NCBI GenBank assembly: GCA_020631315.1
Contig: JAHDHM010000189.1
Coordinates: 1-7,132 of the forward strand
Source: Acidimicrobiales bacterium
Lineage (GTDB): Bacteria > Actinomycetota > Acidimicrobiia > Acidimicrobiales > Poriferisodaliceae
Length of the DNA: 7,132 nucleotides
Reading direction: 5' to 3'
The notes under the pieces are model-generated. The model saw nothing but the letters and a program-made list of their open reading frames with translations. It ran no database searches and was not told the origin of the DNA. The translations under genes were made by a program, and so were the position numbers. Position 1 is the first letter of the stretch; each line of letters opens with the position of its first letter. This document shows, piece by piece, positions 1-6,855 of the stretch.

Positions 1-1476
1 GTGCAGCCGACGCCGGCGGGCTCGACCAACAACGCCCTGGTGCGGCCGGTGCTCGAACAGGAGCAGGAGGTCATCAGCTCGCTGCGGGTGGCCGAGCAGG
101 TTCTCGTCGACGTCGGCGCCAACCGGATCCCTGATCGCGATCCGGTGTGGATGCTCGAGCGACTCGACGTGTCGTTCAGGCCGGACTCGAGCGTGCTGTT
201 GCTCGCCGTGACCGGCGAGGACGCCGAGCTGATGCGAGACGTCGCCAACGGGTTCGCCGCCGACTACGTGGCGCAGCGGAATGCCGCCGCCGACGCGGTC
301 TGGGACGACCAGGTCGTGGTCCTCGAGACGCAGGCGGCTGACCTCCAGGCGGCGATCGATACCGCGTCGGCCGAGTTGGACACACTCCAGGCCCAGCTCC
401 GCCTGCTCGACAATGACTCCCCCGAGCGGGTGGCGGTGAACAACCAGATCTCGAGCGTCAACACCGGCCGGTCGCAGGACATCCAGAGCCTGCGGCAGCT
501 CGAGCGCCAGATCGGTGACATCGAAACCGAGCGTGCCCGCGCCGCGGCGCCGGCGGAGGTACTGGAGTTCGCTCGCACTCCGAACGCCCCGGTCGGAATC
601 GGTGACGGCCTTGCCTATGCGGCCGCCCTGGTGGTCGGCCTGCTCCTCGGCGTCGCCTCTGCATTCCTGCTAGAACGGCTCGACCGCACGGCGAAGGATC
701 GCGGCTCGATCGAAGGGGCCCTCGGTGTCGATGTGCTGTCGTCGGTGCCTTCCCTCGGTATGCGGTTCAGCCGGGGCGGAGCCGGGCTCGTCATGCGCTC
801 GGAAGCGACATCGGCTGCGGCCGAAGTCGGCCGCGAGGCCTACCGGCGCCTGCGGACCTCGCTCCAGTTCCTGCGGGCGACCGACGATGTCAAATCCGTC
901 ATCGTCACGTCGTCGACTCCTGGCGAGGGCAAGAGCACCACGATCGGCAACCTCGCGCTGGCGATCGCTCAGAGCGGTGAGCGGGTGGCCCTCGTCTCCG
1001 CCGACCTTCGTCGTCCGTCGCTCGAGAACTACTTCGGTGTGGAGCGCAGCCCCGGTCTCGGCGACTGGTTCGAGGATCCGGACTCCGCCGAAGAGATCCG
1101 GACGGTCGAGCTGGCACCGAACCTCTTCCTCGTTCCGGCTGGTCGTGCCCCATCGAATCCCGGCGAGCTGCTGGCATCGAAGACCTTCGGCCAGCTCATC
1201 GAGACCCTCGAAGCCCAGGTCGACATGGTGCTCGTCGACACGCCGCCCGTCCTCAATGCCGCCGACGCGGCAGCCGCCTCGGTGCACGTCGACGGCGTGC
1301 TGGCCGTGGTGGACTCCGGCCGGACCGACACGACGAGCCTCTACCGGCTTCGGATCGACGTCGAGCGCTCGGGTGGCAAGCTGATCGGTGCCGTGCTGAA
1401 CAAGGAGAAGCAGGGCCGCTTCAGCTCCTACCGTGGCAAGTACGCCTACGAGCGGGCTGCGGCCAAGAAGGGTTGA
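1..1476 (+). CDS. Wzz-type chain-length determinant fused to a BY-kinase domain (5' partial)
   Basis: This is a polysaccharide co-polymerase/tyrosine autokinase that would regulate chain length and export of a surface polysaccharide at the cytoplasmic membrane. The visible 491 residues begin inside the periplasmic/extracellular Wzz region (NNALVRP at about 10-16). The first membrane helix expected of the family is missing, so the GTG at base 1 is probably an internal Val codon and the gene starts upstream. Residues 95-180 look coiled-coil, with many Gln, Glu and Leu. A membrane helix spans about 203-224. The cytoplasmic kinase has the EX2RX2R motif (E279, R282, R285), Walker A TPGEGKST (306-313), Walker A' ALVSADLRRP (330-339) and Walker B MVLVDTPP (409-416, D413). 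Oddities are Ser333 where the first Walker A' Asp is usual, and a tail with only three tyrosines (Y477, Y481, Y483). The next gene follows after 4 nt. A ParA/MinD-like ATPase without kinase activity is possible, but the Wzz fusion argues for a BY-kinase. Confidence 0.92.
   Translation: MQPTPAGSTNNALVRPVLEQEQEVISSLRVAEQVLVDVGANRIPDRDPVWMLERLDVSFRPDSSVLLLAVTGEDAELMRDVANGFAADYVAQRNAAADAVWDDQVVVLETQAADLQAAIDTASAELDTLQAQLRLLDNDSPERVAVNNQISSVNTGRSQDIQSLRQLERQIGDIETERARAAAPAEVLEFARTPNAPVGIGDGLAYAAALVVGLLLGVASAFLLERLDRTAKDRGSIEGALGVDVLSSVPSLGMRFSRGGAGLVMRSEATSAAAEVGREAYRRLRTSLQFLRATDDVKSVIVTSSTPGEGKSTTIGNLALAIAQSGERVALVSADLRRPSLENYFGVERSPGLGDWFEDPDSAEEIRTVELAPNLFLVPAGRAPSNPGELLASKTFGQLIETLEAQVDMVLVDTPPVLNAADAAAASVHVDGVLAVVDSGRTDTTSLYRLRIDVERSGGKLIGAVLNKEKQGRFSSYRGKYAYERAAAKKG
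1465..1472 (+). promoter_or_regulatory. Ribosome binding site of the polymerase gene
   Basis: The purine-rich AAGAAGGG, lying in the last codons of the kinase gene, is followed by 8 nt and then GTG at 1481. This is a good Shine-Dalgarno and decides the start against the in-frame GTG at 1433, which lies deep inside the upstream gene. Confidence 0.6.
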
Positions 1477-1480
1477 CACG

Positions 1481-2800
1481 GTGACCACGATCGGCCGTCC
1501 GGTTGAGGTCGCGGTCTTCGACGCGTCTCAATCGCTCAGCCGGCCGGGGCTGACCGAGCGTGGCGCGACACTGATGCTCCTGTTCATTCTGGGCTTCGGC
1601 GTGCCGACGACGTGGTTCCGGGCGTTCGGCGAGTTCGGCGCCGTTTCCGACAGCGACCCGATCACCCAGGTGACCTTCGTGGCGCTCTTCGGGTACTGCC
1701 TGTTTCGGATGCTCGGGAACGAAGTCGTGATGGTCCGAGCGCTCCAGCGGGCCCCGTGGGTCGTTGCGTTCGTGTCGCTTGCAGGTCTCTCCGTCATCTG
1801 GACGTCGGAGGTGGCGCTCACCTTCGTGAACGCCGTCGCGCTTGTCCTCACCACGTTGTTCGCCGCGTACCTCTTCGCTCGCTACGACCTGCCGGAGATC
1901 ATGTTGATGATCGGGTTCGCGTGCGCGGTCGGGGCGTTCGCCAATCTTGTCTGGGTGCTGGCGTTCCCCCAGTTCTCGAACACCAACCTCGGCTGGAGCG
2001 GCGTTCTCACGGACAAGAACACCTTCGGCCGGCTGACGGTCTTCGGCGTGACCCAGATCCTGCTCGCCTACGGTGTCGACCGCCGACGGCGGCTCTTCTG
2101 GTTCGGGTCGTCCGGGACTCTCGTGTTCCTCCTGGTCGGTTCGGCGTCGGCGACGTCGTTGGTCTCGGGTATCTGCCTCGCCGTCGCCGTGGTGGTCTTC
2201 CGCCTGTTCCGGGCGAGGAAGACGCTCTTCGGTGTCGTCATCCTGGCGTACGTGATCGGTGTTTCTTCCATTGCGTTCGTGCTTCTGGTCGAGATCGACT
2301 TCGTGACCGGCTTGTTCGGCAAGGAAGCAACGCTCACCGGCCGGACGCAGCTGTGGGCGCTCCTGCCCCCGTACATCTTCGATCGGCCGTTCCTGGGCTA
2401 CGGCTACACGGGCTTCTGGACCGGGTGGTTCGGCCCGAACCACGACGTCTGGATCGACTTCGGCAAGGACCTGCCGCACGCCCACAACGGAGCGCTCCAG
2501 GTTGCGCTGGACCTCGGTCTGGTCGGGCTCGGCTTCCTCACCATGGCCTACGTCCGCGGTGTTGCGTTCGCGACCCGGTTCATCCAGTCCACGCCGGGTG
2601 CCGCCGGACTCTGGCCACTCACCACCTTCACGGCATGCATCCTGCTGTCGGTCTCGGAATCGGGTGTGCAAGGACGGAACCTGCTGTGGGTCTCGTTCGT
2701 CGTCGCCGCACTCACCGTCTCGGGCCACACGAAAGACGCCCGCGACCGGAAGCTCGCCGCCGCTCGGGCGAGAGCGGCGGCGCTCGCAGCACAGTCGTGA
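1481..2800 (+). CDS. Wzy-like polysaccharide polymerase / O-antigen ligase family protein
   Basis: This 439-residue integral membrane protein probably joins lipid-linked repeat units into a polymer on the outer face of the cytoplasmic membrane. About 11-12 hydrophobic segments can be seen, the first at about 29-46 and the last near 410-420, with a basic Ala/Arg-rich cytoplasmic tail. The LTDKNTFGR stretch in the middle, the GRTQLW motif (G287, R288) and the HAHNG motif (H335, N336) in the long loop before the last helices fit the Wzy_C/O-antigen ligase family. In that family conserved Arg and His residues of this loop are needed for transfer. The GTG start at 1481 is chosen for its ribosome binding site. 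The stop overlaps the next start (GTGA), so translation is probably coupled. Placement beside Wzz and Wzx genes favours polymerase over ligase, but the sequence alone does not separate the two, nor does it give the sugar substrate. Confidence 0.85.
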   Translation: MTTIGRPVEVAVFDASQSLSRPGLTERGATLMLLFILGFGVPTTWFRAFGEFGAVSDSDPITQVTFVALFGYCLFRMLGNEVVMVRALQRAPWVVAFVSLAGLSVIWTSEVALTFVNAVALVLTTLFAAYLFARYDLPEIMLMIGFACAVGAFANLVWVLAFPQFSNTNLGWSGVLTDKNTFGRLTVFGVTQILLAYGVDRRRRLFWFGSSGTLVFLLVGSASATSLVSGICLAVAVVVFRLFRARKTLFGVVILAYVIGVSSIAFVLLVEIDFVTGLFGKEATLTGRTQLWALLPPYIFDRPFLGYGYTGFWTGWFGPNHDVWIDFGKDLPHAHNGALQVALDLGLVGLGFLTMAYVRGVAFATRFIQSTPGAAGLWPLTTFTACILLSVSESGVQGRNLLWVSFVVAALTVSGHTKDARDRKLAAARARAAALAAQS

Positions 2801-3777
2801 GAGTGCTCGTGCACCCGCCTCCCAAGCCGGGTGATGCGTTCATCTCGGCGTGGTCGTCGTCGTTGGCCGCTGAAGTCGAGCTCGGGGCCCTGACGCTGCG
2901 CTCAGCGATCCGAGAGCCGAATGCCCTCGTGCACGGCCACTGGCCGGAGCACCTGCTCCACGACCGGGCGCGGCCGATCCTCAAGCTGATTCACGGTTCC
3001 GTGCTCGCAGCGGTCCTGATCGCTCGGCGCGGTCCGCTGGTGCTCACCATGCACAACCGGCAGCCCCATCTGGGTTTCCGATCGTTCGTCGATCGCACGA
3101 TCTACCGTCTCATCATCCGCCGAGCCGATCACGTCGTCCGGCTGCTCGACGCGGCCGACCCCGAAGACGGTCCGTGGTTCACCCGGCCATCGACCGTGAT
3201 CCCGCTGGCCCCCATTGACGCGCCCCTCGACGCCTCGCCTCCACCCCCGCCCGCTCCGCCCGTTCGGCTGCTTCACCTCGGCTCGATCTCGCCGTACAAG
3301 TGCCAGGTGGACGTCCTCGAAGCGCTCGAGCCCCGGATCCGTGCGGGAGAGGTCGAGCTCACCGCCGTCGGCCGCGTCCTCGACGACGGTGTCGGAGCCC
3401 GGCTTCGTCTCGCGGCAGAGCGCCTCGACGGCTTCCGACTCATCGCCGAGCACGTCGACGCCGAGCGCCTCGAGACCGAACTCCGAGCATGTCATCTCAC
3501 CATCGGGGTCCAGCGAGACTCCTACAACTCCGGGGTACCCGCCACGGCACTTCCAGCCGGGCGCCCGGTCGTGCTGACCCGCGGTCCACAGTCTCGTGAC
3601 CATCGCCGCCGTTTCGGCACGGAGTGGATTCTCCAGATCGACCAACCGGAGTCGCCCGAGGAGTGGGTGGCGCTGCTCGAGGGGTTCTCGTCGCCGACGG
3701 GCGATCCACCGAAGCTGTCATCGCTGCGCGAGATGGCCGAAGCACACCGAGCCCTGTACGAGATGCTCGTTCGCTGA
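2797..3777 (+). CDS. GT-B fold glycosyltransferase of the HWPE type
   Basis: This 326-residue soluble protein without membrane helices probably adds one sugar to the lipid-linked repeat unit on the cytoplasmic side. The N-terminal half opens with a beta strand and early loop (VLVHPPPKPGD), then HGHWPE (46-51) and LTMHNRQPH (83-91). These resemble the 'LHWPE...TVHN' pattern of a group of exopolysaccharide GT-B enzymes. A proline-rich linker (147-155) joins the C-terminal Rossmann domain, which has HLGSISPYK (160-168) and YNSG (243-246) followed by PAGRPVVL. The EX7E motif of typical GT4 enzymes is absent: the aligned positions are Ser242 and Thr250. Length is somewhat short for GT-B enzymes. 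The start is the GTG in the GTGA overlap with the polymerase stop. The same frame stays open far upstream (to about 1612), but that part only shadows the polymerase. The donor and acceptor sugars cannot be told. Confidence 0.8.
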   Translation: MRVLVHPPPKPGDAFISAWSSSLAAEVELGALTLRSAIREPNALVHGHWPEHLLHDRARPILKLIHGSVLAAVLIARRGPLVLTMHNRQPHLGFRSFVDRTIYRLIIRRADHVVRLLDAADPEDGPWFTRPSTVIPLAPIDAPLDASPPPPPAPPVRLLHLGSISPYKCQVDVLEALEPRIRAGEVELTAVGRVLDDGVGARLRLAAERLDGFRLIAEHVDAERLETELRACHLTIGVQRDSYNSGVPATALPAGRPVVLTRGPQSRDHRRRFGTEWILQIDQPESPEEWVALLEGFSSPTGDPPKLSSLREMAEAHRALYEMLVR

Positions 3778-3784
3778 TCGCTCA

Positions 3785-3803
3785 ATGTCGGCACGTCCGA
3801 CGT
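3785..3803 (+). promoter_or_regulatory. Small hairpin in the gap before the first beta-helix gene
   Basis: GTCGG (3787-3791) and CCGAC (3797-3801) form a perfect 5-bp stem around a CACGT loop, which can be extended by one G-U and one A-U pair. It sits in the 39-nt gap between the glycosyltransferase and the beta-helix gene. No T-run follows, so it is not a classical terminator. It might be an attenuating or stability hairpin, or chance in GC-rich DNA. Confidence 0.2.
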
Positions 3804-3816
3804 CGATGCCACCTGT

Positions 3817-5499
3817 ATGTATCGTGGGGCAGGGGGACGCAGCTGCAGGCCGCTCAGCTTGCTCGCGGTCGCTGCCATCCTGTTCCTGATCGTCATCGCG
3901 CTCACTCCGTCCCGCCCGGTCGGGGTGATGGGGCGCCAGGTCGAGCGCCAGGTGATTCATGTCGCATCGACCGGGTCGGCAGCCGGTGACGGCTCGGCCC
4001 AGCGGCCCTACCGGGAACTCCAGCAGGCGATCGATGCCGTCGCAGGCCCGGCGAGGATCGAGGTCGGCTCGGGGCTCTATGCCGCGGCGATCATCAGCGG
4101 TCGGACGGACATCGAGATCGTGGGCTCGGCCGGCACAACGTTTTCCGATGGTGCTTACGACCGTCGGGCCGCGTTGCGGATCGTCGGATCGCAGAACATC
4201 AGGGTCAGCGACCTCCAAGTGCGTACGTCGCTTGTCGGGGTGCTCGTCGAATCCTCTGCGGCGATCGAGCTCGTCGGCCTCGAGGTCCACGATGTCGGAC
4301 AGGAAGGCATCCACATCCGGTACAACTCGAACGACGTCCTGGTGGCCGATTCGATCATCTCACTGACGGGTCAGCGGCCCGGCTCGGACGACCGTTTCCC
4401 CTACTCGAAGTATGGCGAAGGTGTCTACATCGGGACCGGGACGGGCGATCCCGACTACACCCGCGATGTCCACATCCGCGACAACGACATCAGCAGAACC
4501 ACGGCCGAAGCGATCGACATCAAGCCACGGACAAGCGACATCGTCGTGGAGTGGAACGACATCCACGACATCGAGACCAACACCTCGGGTGCTGTCGTCG
4601 TCGGTATCGGTCCGCTCGAGTACGGCGATCCCAACGTGATCATCCGCTCCAATCTGCTGTGGAACATCTCGACCAGTTCCCCGTACAGCGACGGCAACGC
4701 CGTGACCGTGAGTGCTCCAGCGACGGTGGAAGCGAACGTCATCATCGGGACCAAGCACTTCGGCGTGCTGACCGACGGGAACTTCGGCACGAGCCGCGCA
4801 GTCGAGCTCCGCAACAACGTCATCACGGCAACCGGTCGGGATCCGATCGGGAGTTGGAACGAACCCAACGGTGCGATCGTGTCGCTCGATGGGAACTTGA
4901 CGGGAAGCGCCGCCGAAGCCGTGCTCGGTCCCTCGCCGATCTCGGGCGGCACCCCGACCGCAGCGGCCTACTCGTTGCGGGCCGACCTGGCGGACGGGCC
5001 GTCGGCGACCACCACGACGTCAACCGTCCCGGCCTCCACCACATCGACGACCCTGCCGGCCGAGACGACCTCGTCGACGACATCGGGACCCACGACGACA
5101 TCGGTATCGGTGTCCGAGACCACGGCGCCGGGCGCTGCTCCGACCACGACGATCGGCAGGAATCAACCCGTCGATCCGGTCGCGGTGGCCCCGACGGCGA
5201 CCCCCGACCCGCTTCAGCCCTCGTCCCCGGCCGACCCGGCGATCGAGGTCGCGCGCCCGGACGACGCCGTGGGACTCGACGGAACGATCGAGACCGGGGA
5301 GCCCGTCCGTCAAACCGACCCATCAGAGCCGCCGGCGACGATCACCGCGGCTTCCGAACACCCGGAGCCTCCGTCGGTGCTCGCGCTCGCAGAGGCCGAG
5401 GACGCGACCAGCCGGGGAACCTGGATCGCCTTCGCCGTGGCGGCGGGCGGCTTCGTGATGACCGTCGCCGCTGCGCGCGAGATGTGGCGTCAGCGCTGA
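3817..5499 (+). CDS. Membrane-anchored right-handed parallel beta-helix protein with Thr-rich stalk (paralogue 1)
   Basis: This 560-residue protein has an Arg-containing N-terminus and a membrane helix or uncleaved signal (about 13-29). A right-handed beta-helix follows (about 46-390), shown by repeated strand-turn units with many Val/Ile and Asn/Asp (such as DVHIRDNDI and VEANVIIGT). Then come a Thr/Ser/Pro stalk (about 395-450), a further acidic, Pro-rich spacer, and a C-terminal membrane helix (about 536-553) ending in MWRQR. The beta-helix would lie outside the cell between two anchors. Motifs shared with the next gene are GQEGIH (161-166), RFPYS (193-197), GEGVYIG (200-206), EAIDIKP (231-237) and TSGAVVVGIGP (256-266). 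Such folds occur in polysaccharide lyases, epimerases, hydrolases and binding proteins; catalysis is not proven here. ATG 3817 is the first start after an in-frame stop at 3775, with no clear ribosome binding site. The operon context suggests action on the exported polysaccharide. Confidence 0.85.
   Translation: MYRGAGGRSCRPLSLLAVAAILFLIVIALTPSRPVGVMGRQVERQVIHVASTGSAAGDGSAQRPYRELQQAIDAVAGPARIEVGSGLYAAAIISGRTDIEIVGSAGTTFSDGAYDRRAALRIVGSQNIRVSDLQVRTSLVGVLVESSAAIELVGLEVHDVGQEGIHIRYNSNDVLVADSIISLTGQRPGSDDRFPYSKYGEGVYIGTGTGDPDYTRDVHIRDNDISRTTAEAIDIKPRTSDIVVEWNDIHDIETNTSGAVVVGIGPLEYGDPNVIIRSNLLWNISTSSPYSDGNAVTVSAPATVEANVIIGTKHFGVLTDGNFGTSRAVELRNNVITATGRDPIGSWNEPNGAIVSLDGNLTGSAAEAVLGPSPISGGTPTAAAYSLRADLADGPSATTTTSTVPASTTSTTLPAETTSSTTSGPTTTSVSVSETTAPGAAPTTTIGRNQPVDPVAVAPTATPDPLQPSSPADPAIEVARPDDAVGLDGTIETGEPVRQTDPSEPPATITAASEHPEPPSVLALAEAEDATSRGTWIAFAVAAGGFVMTVAAAREMWRQR
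4999..5155 (+). repeat. Low-complexity Thr/Ser-rich coding repeat (stalk)
   Basis: Imperfect runs of ACC, ACG and TCG codons encode an irregular Thr/Ser/Pro segment (for example TTTTSTVPASTTSTTLP) inside the first beta-helix gene. It is probably an extended stalk through the cell envelope and possibly an O-glycosylation target. Linkers of this kind are common in exported actinobacterial proteins. It is prone to slippage, so its length may vary between strains. Confidence 0.6.
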
Positions 5500-5598
5500 G
5501 GCCCCCGCCGCCCCCGCTGCGCTCGTGGGTCCCGATACCATTTCCCGATCCGTCGGATCCGCCTCGAACTCCTCCTCGGGCTCGCGATTCTCGCCTCG
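5500..5598 (+). other. Open in-frame extension upstream of the second beta-helix gene, encoding a signal anchor without a normal start
   Basis: From the codon after the upstream TGA (5497-5499) to GTG 5599 the frame has no stop and no ATG, GTG, TTG or CTG codon. Its translation is Arg-rich, then a clear signal anchor: RRIRLELLLGLAILASV reads on into VAVGIVGIASG of the annotated gene. Third codon positions are mostly G or C, as in the neighbouring genes. Reading ATC at 5548 as a start would give MRRIRLELLLGLAILASV, a textbook n-region plus hydrophobic core. No ribosome binding site is visible before 5548. A frameshift from GTG 5525 is conceivable but has no visible slippery site. Confidence 0.55.
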
Positions 5599-6855
5599 GT
5601 GGCGGTGGGCATCGTCGGCATCGCAAGCGGCAGCGACGAGGTCCCCGCGATCTCGTTCGACGTGGGTGCTCCTGACCAGGCTGCCGAGGTCGTCGACACG
5701 ACGCTCCCGTCGACGACGAGTACGGTGACGTCGACGTCGGAACCGTCCTCGTCCACGCAGCGTCAACCATGGATCTACGTGGATCCGGCGGGAGACGACT
5801 CCCGGAACGGGCAATCCTCGGCGCAGTCGGTCCGGACGCCGGAGCGCGCACTCGCCCTTGCCGAGCCGGGCGACACGCTCCTGTTCGCCGCCGGTCGTTA
5901 CGGCCCACTCGTGATCGAGGGACGAGAGGACCTCGAAATCCGTGGTCTCGGAGAGGGCGACGCCACGTTCAGTTCCGGCTCCTACGAAGTCGACGCAGGT
6001 ATCCACGTTCGTGACTCCTCGATGATCGTCATCGTCGGCCTTGCCGTTCGGGAGTCGCTCTGGGGTGTGCAGGTCGAGCGGTCTTCGGACGTCGCCATCG
6101 ATCGTCTCGACATCTCCGATCTGGGGCAGGAGGCGATCCACGTTTGGGACAACTCGACCCGCGTCTCGATCACTCGCAACACCATCAGCGACACGGGGAA
6201 CCGGCCCGGCGACAACGGCCGTTTTCCCTACTCGACGTTCGGCGAGGGCATCTACCTCGGATCTGGGAGTGTGCTGGGCGATGGGACCAACGACGAGACG
6301 TCGGACGTCCTCGTCGAGGCGAATCTCATCGAGCGGACGAGCGCGGAAGCGATCGACATCAAGCCCTTCGTGCGCAACGTCACCGTGACAGACAACGTCG
6401 TCCGAGACGTGGCGACGGCAACCTCCGGGGCCGTGGTGGTCGGGATCGGGCCGAAGGTGTATCCGGATCCGAGCGTGGTGATCAGCCGAAACGTGATCCT
6501 CGACGTGAGCCGCACCAGCCAGTTCCGCGACGGCAACGCCATCCGGGTGAGTTCGCCGGCACTCGTCGCCGAGAACATCGTGATCGGTGCACAACATCAC
6601 GGCATCGTCGTCGACGATCAGAGCGATGCAGAAGGAAGCGGCCTGATCCGGATCGTCGACAATCTCGTCGCCCGAACCGGGTTGGAAGCGATCTCGGACC
6701 AATCAGGTGGTGCGCTCACCGTCGAGATCGAGGGCAACGAGACCGATCTCGCCATCGATGACCTCGCAGTGGAACTCGCTCGCAATGCCGCTGCGGACGG
6801 CCGACTCTGGGCCGAGTTGTGGCCGCTTCTCACGACTGCCGACGGCGAAGGGTGA
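5599..6855 (+). CDS. Exported right-handed parallel beta-helix protein (paralogue 2), start uncertain
   Basis: From GTG 5599 this gives 418 residues, but that start cuts through a hydrophobic signal anchor coded upstream, so the real protein probably begins earlier (435 residues if from ATC 5548). Using that numbering: signal anchor to about residue 28, Thr/Ser stalk (about 50-70), then the entry of a DUF1565-like beta-helix (WIYVDPAGDDSRNG, ending in AAGRYGPLVIEG). The helix continues through GQEAIH (193-198), RFPYS (225-229), GEGIYLG (232-238), EAIDIKP (267-273) and TSGAVVVGIGP (292-302), ending in a short helical tail. It is a clear paralogue of the preceding gene: about half the residues in the motif core are identical by eye. 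It has the stalk before rather than after the helix, and no C-terminal membrane segment. It probably acts at the cell surface on the locus's polysaccharide; enzyme or binding protein cannot be decided. Its stop overlaps the flippase start. Confidence 0.82.
   Translation: MAVGIVGIASGSDEVPAISFDVGAPDQAAEVVDTTLPSTTSTVTSTSEPSSSTQRQPWIYVDPAGDDSRNGQSSAQSVRTPERALALAEPGDTLLFAAGRYGPLVIEGREDLEIRGLGEGDATFSSGSYEVDAGIHVRDSSMIVIVGLAVRESLWGVQVERSSDVAIDRLDISDLGQEAIHVWDNSTRVSITRNTISDTGNRPGDNGRFPYSTFGEGIYLGSGSVLGDGTNDETSDVLVEANLIERTSAEAIDIKPFVRNVTVTDNVVRDVATATSGAVVVGIGPKVYPDPSVVISRNVILDVSRTSQFRDGNAIRVSSPALVAENIVIGAQHHGIVVDDQSDAEGSGLIRIVDNLVARTGLEAISDQSGGALTVEIEGNETDLAIDDLAVELARNAAADGRLWAELWPLLTTADGEG

Noticed and set aside
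1421..2728. Long minus-strand open frame (435 codons) opposite the polymerase gene
   Set aside because: Its translation is rich in Arg, Glu, Asp and Gly without a domain or hydrophobic pattern, as expected from the antisense of a GC-rich gene. The + strand has clear family motifs.
1612..2796. Upstream in-frame extension of the glycosyltransferase on the + strand
   Set aside because: This part is Arg/Pro-rich and overlaps the whole polymerase gene. The glycosyltransferase pattern begins only at GTG 2797, which overlaps the polymerase stop.
5547..5559. GATCC-GTC-GGATC palindrome near the presumed start of the second beta-helix gene
   Set aside because: A 5-bp stem with a 3-nt loop is common by chance in GC-rich DNA, has no T-run, and lies within the likely coding extension.
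5525..5728. Small + strand frame from GTG 5525 as a separate gene or leader before the second beta-helix gene
   Set aside because: Its translation is Ser/Arg-rich with no hydrophobic core, while the frame beside it codes a clear signal anchor continuous with the beta-helix gene.
5323..6702. Long minus-strand open frame (459 codons) opposite the second beta-helix gene
   Set aside because: Antisense shadow: Asp/His/Arg-rich low-complexity translation, against well-conserved paralogous motifs on the + strand.
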